A stretch of 64,000 bases of DNA from Pseudomonadota bacterium (GCA_027487515.1 JAIYDL010000022.1:1-64000), one strand, 5' to 3'. Numbered from the stretch's first letter, positions 1 through 8,806 are shown. The notes: generated by a model not told the origin, from the sequence alone. Made by a program: numbers and translations.

Positions 1-65
1 AGCGTCGACTTGCCGTGGTCAATGTGTGCGATGATGGAGAAATTTCGGATGAGAGAAGTATCCAT
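1..65 (-). CDS. lepA: Elongation factor 4 (LepA), N-terminal fragment
   Basis: Reading the minus strand from the ATG at 65-63 gives MDTSLIRNFSIIAHIDHGKS followed by T and a partial Leu codon at the window edge. The AHIDHGKST P-loop preceded by IRNFSI is the classic start of LepA, the ribosome-associated translational GTPase that back-translocates or remodels stalled ribosomes; BipA/TypA would read closer to IAIIAHVDHGKTTL. Only 22 residues lie in the window. The gene is divergent from the lipoprotein gene beginning at 233, with about 167 bases between the two starts. Confidence 0.88.
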   Translation of the reverse strand, partial: MDTSLIRNFSIIAHIDHGKST

Positions 66-232
66 GGAGTGTTGGGCCTTTCGAGTGTGAGTGCGATCAG
101 CACTATAGCGTATTTTCCTAAAAGCTACACTTTGAAATTCAAGAGTTTCCTAGACTCGACTCGGTGCAAAGATCACGAAATTGACGAGCATGTCTGAGTA
201 TGGCAGGATTCTGAAAAAATCCAAGGCTGTCT

Positions 233-673
233 ATGAAATTTCCTGTTCTCATCGTTCTCCTCACTCTCATCTCCTGCGGCAAAGGCTCCTCCGGAAGCGC
301 ACGCCGGGAACGGTCCGTGGACCCCCTGTGTGGGAGCGAGAGCGACTGCGCGCAATCACCTGCCTGGGTCATCAACTCATCGGCGGTGAATTTTCCGTCG
401 AAGTTTCAGATCATCATGGATAAAATTCTGGTCGCCGACAGCTGCCGCTCGGGCCGAGTGAAGATCACCCAAGAAGGCGGCGGGCGCATTGCGATCCGCT
501 TCAACGCAACTTACCGACCAGAGCGGATCGGGGCCATCGAGGTCATCGACCGGGGGAATGATTGCACGAACGATGCGATCTACCATTCGGAAGAGCGCCC
601 GTTGATGTCCGTCGTAGGCGTCACCGTAGAGGGGAAGACGACCTACTCCGTATCCGTCACCCTTGGAAACTAG
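233..673 (+). CDS. Small secreted lipoprotein, unknown function
   Basis: 146 residues. The N-terminus MKFPVLIVLLTLISCGKG is a lipoprotein signal peptide with lipobox LISC, so the mature protein starts at Cys15 and is probably anchored in the periplasm or outer membrane after Lgt/LspA processing. The mature part is Ser/Gly-rich and then predicted mainly beta, with Cys residues that could pair (DPLCGSESDC, DSCRSG, GNDCTND). No family recognised. ATG 233 is chosen because the signal peptide starts there and AAGG sits 7 bases upstream. The TAG stop overlaps the convergent gene's stop in a CTAG. Confidence 0.72.
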   Translation: MKFPVLIVLLTLISCGKGSSGSARRERSVDPLCGSESDCAQSPAWVINSSAVNFPSKFQIIMDKILVADSCRSGRVKITQEGGGRIAIRFNATYRPERIGAIEVIDRGNDCTNDAIYHSEERPLMSVVGVTVEGKTTYSVSVTLGN

Positions 674-1839
674 ACGAACACTTCCTTCGAAATGATCATC
701 ATGTAGTTGTCGAGGTTCGACTCCTTCCCCCGGATCGGAATGACGTTCGCGTACCCTTGGAAGACCTCTTCCGTGTCTTCGAAGATGTACTCCCCCGTGA
801 GGGAGTCGATGACCTTCTTCCGCTTCGGAATCGTGATCTCGGCGTTTTCGATCTTCGAGCGGCGCTTGATCGCGAGCTCGAAGGTCTCGACGATGGAGTC
901 CGGCATCAGCGTATCCGTGATGTTCTTGTTCAGAACGTCGTCGGACTGCATCTCCAGGGTGGCGTACATCGGGTTGTTCATGTAGATGAGCTCCCCTTTG
1001 GCGTTGGCGATCATGATGTTCTTTTTGATCATGTTCGCCAGAGTGTCGAACTTCCTGTGTTCGATGGAGATCCGGTCCTGCCGGAGTTGCTCGAAGCGCT
1101 TCATGCTCAGGATCATCTTGTTGAGCTCGCGCGCGAGCTCTCCGATCTCGTCGTCCTGGTCATAGTAGATGCTCACGTCGAAGTTGACCTCCTGGAGCTC
1201 GCGGACGGCGTCGTTGATCTTCTTGAACGGCATCGCGATCTTCCCCGGAACGACGAGGGAGAGGAGGATCGTGCCGAGGAAGGTGATGATGAGCGTGATG
1301 AGCATGTTCCGCCGGGTCTCGCCGATGATCGACTTCACCTGCTTGTCTCGCTGCTCGTTTTGAAAGTACTGGATGTCTTGGAACTCGGAGAAAGACTCGA
1401 GGATCTTATCGGTGAGTTCGTTGATCGTGGAGATCCCTTCGCCGTCGCGGTAGAAGAGGGACGACTTGTTCACGATGGTTTTCAGGGAATCGACGTACCC
1501 CTGCATCCGGGAGATGATCTTCTTGGCCTCGACCTCGGTGTAGAAGCCGTCGAGGCGCTGGAGCTGTGACTGGAACCCTTCGCAGAGGTTCTCGAGCCGC
1601 TTCAGGTCCTCGGTCGTGGGCTGGCCCGTGAGGATTTTCTTTTGCATCTTCAGGATCGACACCGCCGAGATCCGGACCTCGTCGGTCAGCAGGGAAATCT
1701 TGTTCGAGTTGACCGTGATGGAAGAGATCTGGCCATTGAGGGAGTCCAGAAAAAAGAAGACCGTAAAACCCATGACCAAGACAACGAGGTTCGCGATGAT
1801 GAAGCTGGCGGCGACTCTACGTTTAAGGGACAGTTGCAT
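670..1839 (-). CDS. Membrane sensor-like protein with HAMP and PAS domains, no output domain
   Basis: 389 residues. Layout: TM1 about 9-31, a periplasmic helical region of about 145 residues, TM2 about 179-197, a HAMP linker about 198-250 (DDEIGELARELNKM), then a PAS-like domain to the C-terminus (about 265-385, with NNPMYATLEM as in PAS N-caps). There is no histidine kinase, methyl-accepting, GGDEF or other catalytic domain after the PAS. It is the third gene of the ktrB-ktrA operon, 13 bases after ktrA and preceded by GGAG, which suggests a link to K+ or osmotic sensing (inference). It may pass its signal by protein-protein contact. The stop codon overlaps the convergent lipoprotein gene by 4 bases. 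Confidence 0.75.
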   Translation of the reverse strand: MQLSLKRRVAASFIIANLVVLVMGFTVFFFLDSLNGQISSITVNSNKISLLTDEVRISAVSILKMQKKILTGQPTTEDLKRLENLCEGFQSQLQRLDGFYTEVEAKKIISRMQGYVDSLKTIVNKSSLFYRDGEGISTINELTDKILESFSEFQDIQYFQNEQRDKQVKSIIGETRRNMLITLIITFLGTILLSLVVPGKIAMPFKKINDAVRELQEVNFDVSIYYDQDDEIGELARELNKMILSMKRFEQLRQDRISIEHRKFDTLANMIKKNIMIANAKGELIYMNNPMYATLEMQSDDVLNKNITDTLMPDSIVETFELAIKRRSKIENAEITIPKRKKVIDSLTGEYIFEDTEEVFQGYANVIPIRGKESNLDNYMMIISKEVFV

Positions 1840-1852
1840 ATGTTCTCCGTTA

Positions 1853-2548
1853 TTAAACTTCCTCGAGGTCGTGAAACAGGCGATCGAGGTTTTTCTCGCT
1901 GCCGACGAGGACGACGACGTCGTCGGCCTCGATGATATCCATGGGGAGCGGTGAATCGTTGATGACGACCCGGTAGGCGGCCCTGCCCTCTTCGGTGATG
2001 TACGGGACGCGCTTCTGGAGGGCGACGATGTTCAGGGAATAGTTCTGACGAATCTGGGACTCGACGAGAGTTTTTCCCTCGAACGATTTGCCGAGCTTGA
2101 GCTCCACGATGGAGTAGCCGGCGGCGAAGTTGTAGCGCTGGAGGACGTGGGGGGCCGCAATCTTACTGGCCACGATCTCTCCCATTTCTTCCTCGACTTT
2201 GATGATCTCGGAGGCGCCGATCTCCCGGAGGACATGTTCGTGGAGCTGGTTGGTCGCGCGCGCGACGACGCGGCCCACGCCGAGCTTCCGCAGCATGGCG
2301 ACCGCCATGATGCTCATTTCGATGTTGTCCCCGATGGCGACGATGGCCGAGTCAACGTCGGAGATGTTCACCGCCCGGAGCGACTTCTCCTGGGTCACGT
2401 CGATGCAGATCGCGTGGGAGACACGGTCCTTGATCCGGTCGACGAGCTCCGGGTTCGAGTCGATGGCGAGCACTTCTGCCCCTTTTTCAAAGAGCCGGAC
2501 TGCGGTTTTTGCACCGAAGGTTCCAAGTCCGATTACTGCGACAATCAT
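1853..2548 (-). CDS. ktrA: K+ uptake regulatory subunit (KtrA/TrkA family)
   Basis: 231 residues, the usual KtrA length. An RCK_N Rossmann domain starts at residue 1 with the dinucleotide loop GLGTFG (7-12) and an acidic end of beta-2 (AIDSNPE); an RCK_C domain follows from about residue 140 and ends with the VVLVGSEKNL-type strand. Proteins of this family form cytoplasmic octameric rings that gate the KtrB channel in response to ATP/ADP or NAD(H) and c-di-AMP. It lies 4 bases after ktrB on the same strand, so the two are surely co-transcribed and translated as partners. Confidence 0.92.
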   Translation of the reverse strand: MIVAVIGLGTFGAKTAVRLFEKGAEVLAIDSNPELVDRIKDRVSHAICIDVTQEKSLRAVNISDVDSAIVAIGDNIEMSIMAVAMLRKLGVGRVVARATNQLHEHVLREIGASEIIKVEEEMGEIVASKIAAPHVLQRYNFAAGYSIVELKLGKSFEGKTLVESQIRQNYSLNIVALQKRVPYITEEGRAAYRVVINDSPLPMDIIEADDVVVLVGSEKNLDRLFHDLEEV

Positions 2549-2552
2549 GTAC

Positions 2553-4277
2553 CTATCCTATGAGAATTTTTCCGTCGGGGTATTCGACCTTTCCCGGGCC
2601 CGCGGTGTTCGAACCAACGGCGAGGACGAGGGTCAGTGGGCCGACACGTCCCACGAACATCATTAAAATAATAGTCACTTTCCCCAGCACAGTGAGGAAG
2701 GGCGTGATGCCGAGCGAGAGCCCAACGGTCCCGAACGCACTCGTCACCTCGAAGAAGAGGGCGAGGAAGCTCTTGTCGGGCTCGAGCCGCATCATGATCA
2801 GGACACCGGTGCTGACGACGATCAACGAGATGATGAAGATCGCGATCGACTTCACCACCGTCTGGGCCGGGATCCTGCGCTCAAAAAACTCCACGTCGAA
2901 CTTGCCCTTGAGCGTCGCCGTGACTGACTGGAGGAGGACCGCGAAGGTCGTGGTCTTCACTCCTCCCCCCGTGGACCCCGGAGAAGCTCCGATGAACATC
3001 AAGAGGATCATCATGTAGAGGCAGTGCGGGTGAAGCGCGTTGAGGTTCACCGTATTAAACCCCGCCGTCCTCGGTGTCACGGCCTGGAAGAATGAAACCT
3101 GGAAGCGCTGGAACATGCTCATGTCCTGGAAGGCGTGCAAAAACTCTCCGAAGAAGAGGTAGACCGTTCCGAAGACAATGAGGAGGGTATTCACAGAAAG
3201 GACGATCTTCGTGTGCACCGAAAGCGAGCGGAAGGGCCGCCGGTTCCGGATGGCGTAGGTTACGTCCTTCATGACCGAAAACCCAATGCCTCCGAGGATG
3301 AGTAAAAAGGCGACCGTGAGAGAAATCAGCGGATCGAACTTAAAGTCCTCGAGGTTGTTGTTAAAAAGAGCGTAGCCAGCGTTACAAAAGGCCATGATGG
3401 AATGGTAGAACCCAAAGTACAGAGACTGACCGATCTCGAAGCCTTCCTGGTAGAAGCCCACCGTGAGAAGCATCGCCCCGATGAACTCGATCACAAACGT
3501 GTAGCGGACGATGTCGACGACGAGGCTCAGGAGCTCCTCTGAACTGGACGCGTCCAGTACGTCCTGCATGATCACCTGCTCCCGCATCTGAAGGTTCTTT
3601 CCCATGATCACTGCCAATGAGCTGGAGAGCGTCATGATGCCGAGGCCTCCGACCTGAGTAAGGATCAGCATGACCATCTGACCGAAGACGCTGAACTCAT
3701 CGGGCAAAGAGATCGACGAGAGACCCGTAACGCAGGTTGCGGAAGTGGCCATGAAGAGGGCGTCGATGAAGATAATGGTCTTCCCCGGAGCGGCCGAAAC
3801 AGGGAGCATCAAGACGAGTGCTCCGAGAAGAATCCAGCCACCGAACGAGAGGAGCACCACCTGCGCTGGCGCCAGCTTAAGCTGAAACAAAAAGCTGCTG
3901 GTCCCGGTGTAACTGGCGGGGGTGGCCTCGTCTTTTTCGTAGACCGAAATCAGCGTCGAGAAAAGGTGGACGGCCGAGAGCCAGTAGGCGAACTCGATGT
4001 CGCCTCGGGTGATCAAGAGGGGAACGAAAATGATCAGGGAAAAGATGTAGCGACGGAAGAAATCTTCGAAGCCGTCACTTTTAAGAAAATTCGTCGCCAG
4101 GGAAATAAACAGCACGACAGGGACTGCCCAGATAGCATTGGCCGCGATAAGATCCATGGGCAGCCGGCGAAGGAGCTCGGGTGCGGAGCCCGCCTTCTGG
4201 AGGGTGTAAAGGAGAACGAACGATCCGTTGACGATCAATTCGAGCATCAACGGGAGGCGTCCCAGGATGTAATTCAT
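2553..4277 (-). CDS. ktrB: K+ uptake channel subunit (KtrB/TrkH family), N-terminally extended
   Basis: 574 residues. All four selectivity-filter loops of the Trk/Ktr/HKT fold are visible: TCVTGL (181-186), FCNAGYAL (297-304), TPRTAGFNTV (401-410) and TSAFGTVGLSLG (512-523). KtrB is normally about 450 residues; here about 130 extra residues with several hydrophobic segments precede the channel core. The protein conducts K+ (often Na+-dependent) across the inner membrane with KtrA as gating ring. It is the first gene of the ktrB-ktrA-sensor operon. A TAAAAT box lies 7 bases before the ATG, with GGAG close to the start. Confidence 0.92.
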   Translation of the reverse strand: MNYILGRLPLMLELIVNGSFVLLYTLQKAGSAPELLRRLPMDLIAANAIWAVPVVLFISLATNFLKSDGFEDFFRRYIFSLIIFVPLLITRGDIEFAYWLSAVHLFSTLISVYEKDEATPASYTGTSSFLFQLKLAPAQVVLLSFGGWILLGALVLMLPVSAAPGKTIIFIDALFMATSATCVTGLSSISLPDEFSVFGQMVMLILTQVGGLGIMTLSSSLAVIMGKNLQMREQVIMQDVLDASSSEELLSLVVDIVRYTFVIEFIGAMLLTVGFYQEGFEIGQSLYFGFYHSIMAFCNAGYALFNNNLEDFKFDPLISLTVAFLLILGGIGFSVMKDVTYAIRNRRPFRSLSVHTKIVLSVNTLLIVFGTVYLFFGEFLHAFQDMSMFQRFQVSFFQAVTPRTAGFNTVNLNALHPHCLYMMILLMFIGASPGSTGGGVKTTTFAVLLQSVTATLKGKFDVEFFERRIPAQTVVKSIAIFIISLIVVSTGVLIMMRLEPDKSFLALFFEVTSAFGTVGLSLGITPFLTVLGKVTIILMMFVGRVGPLTLVLAVGSNTAGPGKVEYPDGKILIG

Positions 4278-4323
4278 GGCTCCGATTTTACGCTTTTTTT
4301 CTAATAACTCCTAGGATTTGTTC

Positions 4324-5427
4324 ATGCAGAAGAAACGTTTAATCCCTTTCAAGATCACGGGCATCGATAGTTTGGGACAGGGAGTTAGTAAACTCGACGA
4401 AAAGGTCACCTTCATTCCCAAGACTGCCATCGGTGACGAAGGTGAGGCCATGGTCATGGCCGAGCGAAAGGGCGTTACGTTTGCCCGCACCGTGGCACTG
4501 ACTCTCGCCGCGCCCGACAGAATCACGCCCGCCTGTGCGCATTTCCAGGACTGCCCCTCGTGCCACTTTCAGCACCTCCCGTACGAGCGCGAACTGGCCC
4601 TTAAATCCGAGAGCTTTGAGCGCCTGTTCCGGAAGTTTTCTATGCCGGAGCTGGAGGTCGTGGGAGCGCCGGAACGGTATCAGTACAGAAACCGGATTCA
4701 ACTCCACTACAGCCTTCGGACGAGGCGCCTGGGAATGCGCGACCCACAGACGTTCGAGATCACCCCGATCCCCGAATGCCTCATCGGCACTCCGGAGATC
4801 GCGACGGGGCTGCGCGCGCTCTACCAAAATAGCGCCTGGCTCAAAGAGGCCCCGGCCGACAAGGCCGAAGGCCACGTGGAGCTGTACTGGGTGAGCGGCG
4901 AGCTTCGGAAAAGTTGGAACCGGCCCTACGCGGAGGGAGGCTTCACTCAAGTCTACGAGACCATGAACCGTCGGCTCAAAGACCTCCTCACCGAGCACCT
5001 CACACTCAAAGTTGCCGGAGCTGGGCTCCTCGATCTCTTCGCCGGGAACGGAAACCTGTCGTCGGCGCTCAAGTACCCGAAGCGCCTTTGCATCGACGTC
5101 TACCGGCCCGCGCGCGGGGGTGACTTCTTTGATCAGGATCTCTACGCCGCCGGGGCACTGAAGGCAGTTCAGCTTGAGCTCGCGAAGCGAGCACTGACCG
5201 TCGACCACATCATCTTGGATCCGCCGCGGTCTGGCTTCCGGGATCTTCGGGTCTGGCTCGAAGCCCTGAAGCCTCGGATCGTCGTCTACGTGAGCTGCGA
5301 TCCCCACACCCTCGCGCGGGACCTTCAGGGAATCACCGAGTACGAGGTCACGAGGTCCATTTTGCTCGACTTCTTCCCCGCGACGTTCCACTTCGAGAGC
5401 GTGATATTTCTCGAGCGGAAGGGCTGA
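4324..5427 (+). CDS. TrmA/RlmD-family RNA (uracil-C5)-methyltransferase with [4Fe-4S] cluster
   Basis: 367 residues. An N-terminal TRAM-like beta domain is followed by a cluster motif CAHFQDCPSC (C71, C77, C80) with the likely fourth ligand C152 (PECLIG), as in RlmD. The SAM-binding Rossmann domain carries LLDLFAGNGNLS, then ILDPPRSGF and the catalytic Cys in VYVSCDP; the C-terminal glutamate base lies in FHFESV. The substrate is probably U1939-type 23S rRNA uridine, but tRNA m5U54 cannot be excluded. ATG 4324 is preferred over the in-frame TTG at 4318 because AGGA is 7 bases upstream. The RlmC-type paralogue lies at 11703. Confidence 0.85.
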   Translation: MQKKRLIPFKITGIDSLGQGVSKLDEKVTFIPKTAIGDEGEAMVMAERKGVTFARTVALTLAAPDRITPACAHFQDCPSCHFQHLPYERELALKSESFERLFRKFSMPELEVVGAPERYQYRNRIQLHYSLRTRRLGMRDPQTFEITPIPECLIGTPEIATGLRALYQNSAWLKEAPADKAEGHVELYWVSGELRKSWNRPYAEGGFTQVYETMNRRLKDLLTEHLTLKVAGAGLLDLFAGNGNLSSALKYPKRLCIDVYRPARGGDFFDQDLYAAGALKAVQLELAKRALTVDHIILDPPRSGFRDLRVWLEALKPRIVVYVSCDPHTLARDLQGITEYEVTRSILLDFFPATFHFESVIFLERKG

Positions 5428-5433
5428 ATAGGT

Positions 5434-5462
5434 TTTACAAAAATCCTCCCCTTCCCTAGAAT
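5434..5462 (+). promoter_or_regulatory. Sigma-70-like promoter of the TPR lipoprotein-rodZ operon
   Basis: TTTACA (5434-5439), a 17-base spacer and TAGAAT (5457-5462): each hexamer matches the sigma-70 consensus at five of six positions. It sits about 30 bases before the start codon at 5494 and just after the stop of the methyltransferase gene. Confidence 0.6.
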
Positions 5463-5493
5463 AATCAAAAGCCTTTTCAGCCTGGGAGAAGTC

Positions 5494-6327
5494 ATGTTCT
5501 CAGTTACCCATTCGTTCCGCCCCTGTCTGGCGCTGGTCGCGCTGATGATGCTCGCTGCGTGTGCCTCGAAGAACGAAAAAATGACCAAGAAAGCCGAGCT
5601 CTACTTCGCTGCGGGGACACAGAGCTTGATCGAGCGGCAGTACACGGAGGCGCTCCAGAATCTCACGAAGGCGGATCAGCTCACTCCCAACAGTGCGGAG
5701 ATCCTGAACAACTTAGGCATGGCGTATTTCTTTAAGGGTGAAACAACCCTCGCGATAAAAACACTCCAGCGAGCGATGAAGCTCGACCCGGAAAACTCGG
5801 ACACAAAAAACAACCTCGCGTCGATCTACTACAAGCAAGGCAACGTGGCCGCCGCAGAGAAGCTTTACAAAGAGGTTCTCCGGCACCTGACCTATGACAA
5901 GCAAGCGCGGACGCTCTACAACATGGGGATCCTCGAGATCGAGGCCCGGAAGAACGTCGCCGCCGCTGAAGACTATTTCCAGAAGTCGGTCAAGGAAGAC
6001 GACAACTACTGTCCATCCTACATGCAACTGGGTCTCATCTACTACCAGCGCCGGCAGTACACGCGCGCGCTCAAGAACTTCAAGGACGCGTCCCTCGGCG
6101 CCTGCTACGAATCACCCGCGGCCCACTACCATCAAGCGCTCACCCTCATCGGGCTCAAGCGCTACACCGATGCGCGGATGAAGCTGGATGAGATCGACTC
6201 TCGCTTCAAGAACACGACGTACGCCACGCTGGCCCGCCGGAAGAGCATCGAACTCAACGACCTCGAAAATCACAAACCCCTCGAATCTCACGCAACGAAG
6301 AGTGTGCTTGAGTCCCCGGAATTCTAA
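5494..6327 (+). CDS. TPR-repeat lipoprotein (PilF/PilW-like)
   Basis: 277 residues. A lipoprotein signal with lipobox LAAC (lipidated Cys23) is followed by about five to six tetratricopeptide repeats (for example around NSAEILNNLGMAYFFKGE, ENSDTKNNLASIYYKQGN and NYCPSYMQLGLIYYQRRQ). This layout matches PilF/PilW, the outer-membrane pilotin-type lipoproteins needed for multimerising type IV pilus secretins, and also generic NlpI-like TPR lipoproteins. It is followed after 19 bases by rodZ, the same order as pilF-rodZ in many proteobacteria, which supports the assignment. Confidence 0.8.
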   Translation: MFSVTHSFRPCLALVALMMLAACASKNEKMTKKAELYFAAGTQSLIERQYTEALQNLTKADQLTPNSAEILNNLGMAYFFKGETTLAIKTLQRAMKLDPENSDTKNNLASIYYKQGNVAAAEKLYKEVLRHLTYDKQARTLYNMGILEIEARKNVAAAEDYFQKSVKEDDNYCPSYMQLGLIYYQRRQYTRALKNFKDASLGACYESPAAHYHQALTLIGLKRYTDARMKLDEIDSRFKNTTYATLARRKSIELNDLENHKPLESHATKSVLESPEF

Positions 6328-6346
6328 ATGACCAAGGATGGCCTGA

Positions 6347-7540
6347 ATGGATAAGCAATTAACGAATGAGTCCGGAGCCGGCGCTTCGAACGTCGGGCTA
6401 CTCGGCGAGTTCCTAAAGCAGCGACGCATCGATAAGAACTACACCCTGGAGAAGCTCTCCCAGAAGACGAAGATTTCCGTGAACATCCTCAAGGCCCTCG
6501 AATGCAATGACTATGACCATCTGCCGAGTGCGGCCTACATCAAAGGCTTCGTCACGAGCTACGTAAAAGTGCTCGGAGTCCCGCTCGATGAAGCGATCCT
6601 AAAAATGGAGTACACGTACTTGAACGTTCTAGGGAAACCCTTCCCGGCCCTCAACCACACGAAGGGCATGGCGGCGCCAACGCCGCAGCCCGTCCGCGCG
6701 ACGAGAGATGCGCAAGATAGCGACGAATCTTCCGCGGCCCAGTCGGTGATCGAAAGCGGGGACTCGTTCATCGAGAGCACGAAGTCCCTCATGCCGATCG
6801 TCATCTTCGCCGGCATCATCCTTCTCTTCGTCGCAGGCTACAAGCTCATTTCTTCCGTGATCGAAAGCGAAGTCACGGATCAAAAGGCCAAGGACCTCGG
6901 ACCAAAAATTGAGTCGAGCTCCGCTCTCGTCAAGCAACCCGAACAGGCCAAGCGCACCGAGGCTCCAGCGAATGACGTCGGCGCCCCGGGAGTACCCAAC
7001 GAAGTTCCGGTCGTTGCCAACCCAGACGAGGCGAAGCTGGACCAAGAATTCCAGCGGAATTTCCCCCCGGTGGAATTCAAGAAGCTCCGCGGGAAGCTCT
7101 TCTCCGTCAAGATGGACGCCCCGGAGAACCTCGATGAGGTCGTTCTACCCAAGCAGATTAAAGACTCCATGAATTCGGAACTTCAGAACGTCTACATCCG
7201 GGCGATCGAAGGGAATACTTGGCTCAGCTACAAGGTCGATGACGGCCCCATCCAGAGCGTGATCATCAACAAGGACAACGACCTTTTCCTCCAGGGGTCT
7301 GAGGTGAGGATCTTCCTCGGGAACGTCAACGTCACCAAGATCTTCTACAATAACTACCTGATTGAAACGCCGACGAAAACCGGTGTCAAAAGTCTCGTCT
7401 TCCCAGAAGAGAGCAATTCGAAGTTCCAGCTCCCACTCTTTCCAAAGGCCAAGGACGACATCCTCTACACCTCCGACGAATACATCAAGCGGATGAAGAT
7501 GGAAGATGACGAGCTATTGAAGCGGAAGGAAAACCTCTAG
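6347..7540 (+). CDS. rodZ: RodZ-like cytoskeleton/cell-shape protein
   Basis: 397 residues. A cytoplasmic Xre-type helix-turn-helix (about 17-90; LGEFLKQRRIDKNYTLEKLS then AAYIKGFVTSYVKVLG) has the spacing typical of RodZ, where it binds MreB rather than DNA. A Pro/Ala/Ser-rich juxtamembrane stretch leads to a single TM (about 148-168) and a periplasmic part ending in a beta-rich DUF4115-like domain (WLSYKVDDGPI, EVRIFLGNVN). RodZ links MreB to the peptidoglycan elongation machinery. It is co-transcribed with the TPR lipoprotein. Downstream is a GC-rich stem-loop, then the convergent lptF gene. Confidence 0.87.
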   Translation: MDKQLTNESGAGASNVGLLGEFLKQRRIDKNYTLEKLSQKTKISVNILKALECNDYDHLPSAAYIKGFVTSYVKVLGVPLDEAILKMEYTYLNVLGKPFPALNHTKGMAAPTPQPVRATRDAQDSDESSAAQSVIESGDSFIESTKSLMPIVIFAGIILLFVAGYKLISSVIESEVTDQKAKDLGPKIESSSALVKQPEQAKRTEAPANDVGAPGVPNEVPVVANPDEAKLDQEFQRNFPPVEFKKLRGKLFSVKMDAPENLDEVVLPKQIKDSMNSELQNVYIRAIEGNTWLSYKVDDGPIQSVIINKDNDLFLQGSEVRIFLGNVNVTKIFYNNYLIETPTKTGVKSLVFPEESNSKFQLPLFPKAKDDILYTSDEYIKRMKMEDDELLKRKENL

Positions 7541-7556
7541 ACCTCGGGGCCGAGGT
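7541..7556. terminator. Stem-loop between convergent rodZ and lptF
   Basis: ACCTCGGGGCCGAGGT is a perfect inverted repeat directly after the rodZ stop codon. It lacks a clear U-run, so it may be a weak or Rho-assisted terminator serving both convergent genes. Confidence 0.4.
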
Positions 7557-7564
7557 TGAACATC

Positions 7565-8806
7565 CTAGGACTGCCAGTCTAGCTTGCGGTAAAAGAAGAA
7601 CCCGAGGCCCAGCATCACCGTGACCGGAAGGAAAACGGCGAGGGGGATCGGGATGACTTCCTTCTTCGCCGCGCTCACCAGTGAAAAGTAGAGACCGTAG
7701 TAGACCAGGAGGCAGAGGAGTCCGACGACCCCGGAGCTCTTCGACTTGCCCCGGTTCCCCTTGATGCCGAGGGTGAAGCCCAGGAAACAAAAGATGAAAC
7801 AAATCAGCGCTCCGTTCTTTCGATTCCAGTACTCGTAGCGGGCATTGAAGAACTCTTTTTTATTAAAGTCATAGGCCTTCCGTGCTTCCGCTTCGGTCAT
7901 GGTCAAAACGCCCTGAAGTTCTCTCGAGGTGAGCATGGTCTCCTTGATGCTGAACTGGTCTTCGAACTGCTTTTGCGAAATGGGAAAGACGTACTTCTGG
8001 AAAAGGATCTTCTCCACTTCCCCCGCACCGAGAAGCCCCACGATGTTTCCGTCGTAGAGAGTCAGTGTGAGCTTCTCGGAGAGGGTCCCGGGAGAGCGCT
8101 CGAAGAGGAGTTCACCCCGGTCCGCAAAGATCACGCGCTCGGACTGCTCGGCCTCATTTTCTTCCCCGTCTTTCTCCTCTCTTGTTTTTTCTTTTCCAGC
8201 TTCTTCCTTCCCGACTTTTTCTTTCGCGACTTTTTCTTTCGCGGATTTCTCTTTTCCTACTTTTTCTTTCACGTGAAGAAAAACTTCATCGAGGTTACGG
8301 CCAAACTTGGTGGACCGCGAGGCGAAGAGAGTGATGCCGGGGATCGCCGTGAAGAACTGGCCCTCTTTGATGCCGGCCAGGAGACCGCTCGAGGTGAGGT
8401 AGGTGACTTTCTGCCGGAAGGCCTTGTTCGAGAGAGGAATGACCGTCTGATTGAGTTGGTAGACACTGGCCGAGAGAAGGCCTGCGACGAGGAGAAACGG
8501 GATGAGAATTCGAAGCTTGGTGAGGCCTCCGGCACGCATAGCAATATACTCTGAGTCAGCGGAGAGCCGATTCAGGCAGTAGATCGTAGAGAAAAACACT
8601 GCGATGGGCAATGAAAGTGGGACGAAGGTCAGAGCGATGTTTCCCACGAGCTTAAGGATGAACCAAAGCGAGACATCCCGGGTCACGAGGAGCTCCGTCA
8701 TCCGGAAAAGCTCAAAGGTCAAAAGGAAGCAAATGAAAAACACCGTGCTGAGGACAAGGGGAAGGATGAATTGGGCGGCGAGGTACCGTTGCAGCAGGAG
8801 TTTCAT
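7565..8806 (-). CDS. lptF: LptF/LptG-family lipopolysaccharide export permease with a repeat insertion
   Basis: 413 residues. Three N-terminal TM segments (about 10-30, 50-77, 98-118), a periplasmic beta-jellyroll region and three C-terminal TM segments match the YjgP/YjgQ family that, with LptB2, extracts LPS from the inner membrane. Family marks seen: RYLAAQFI start, LPIAVFFSTIYCLNRLSADSEYIAMRAGG, and the terminal FFYRKLDW. Residues 180-214 are an unusual insertion of seven Lys/Glu-rich pentapeptides in the jellyroll, coded by a 15-bp tandem repeat. An LptF rather than LptG assignment is a best guess; no partner gene is adjacent. Confidence 0.84.
   Translation of the reverse strand: MKLLLQRYLAAQFILPLVLSTVFFICFLLTFELFRMTELLVTRDVSLWFILKLVGNIALTFVPLSLPIAVFFSTIYCLNRLSADSEYIAMRAGGLTKLRILIPFLLVAGLLSASVYQLNQTVIPLSNKAFRQKVTYLTSSGLLAGIKEGQFFTAIPGITLFASRSTKFGRNLDEVFLHVKEKVGKEKSAKEKVAKEKVGKEEAGKEKTREEKDGEENEAEQSERVIFADRGELLFERSPGTLSEKLTLTLYDGNIVGLLGAGEVEKILFQKYVFPISQKQFEDQFSIKETMLTSRELQGVLTMTEAEARKAYDFNKKEFFNARYEYWNRKNGALICFIFCFLGFTLGIKGNRGKSKSSGVVGLLCLLVYYGLYFSLVSAAKKEVIPIPLAVFLPVTVMLGLGFFFYRKLDWQS
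8165..8269 (-). repeat. 15-bp minisatellite (7 units) inside lptF
   Basis: Seven consecutive 15-base units, in frame, encode KEKVG, KEKSA, KEKVA, KEKVG, KEEAG, KEKTR and EEKDG. On the plus strand units such as ccgactttttctttc and gcgactttttctttc are nearly identical. Because the unit is a multiple of three, copy-number change would lengthen or shorten the periplasmic segment without a frameshift. Confidence 0.9.

Noticed and set aside
562-1569. Plus-strand open frame of 335 codons antisense to the HAMP-PAS gene
   Set aside because: Composition is dominated by Arg, Asp, Glu, Leu and Val as expected from the complement of a GC-rich coding strand; no start signal; the minus-strand product has real TM, HAMP and PAS features.
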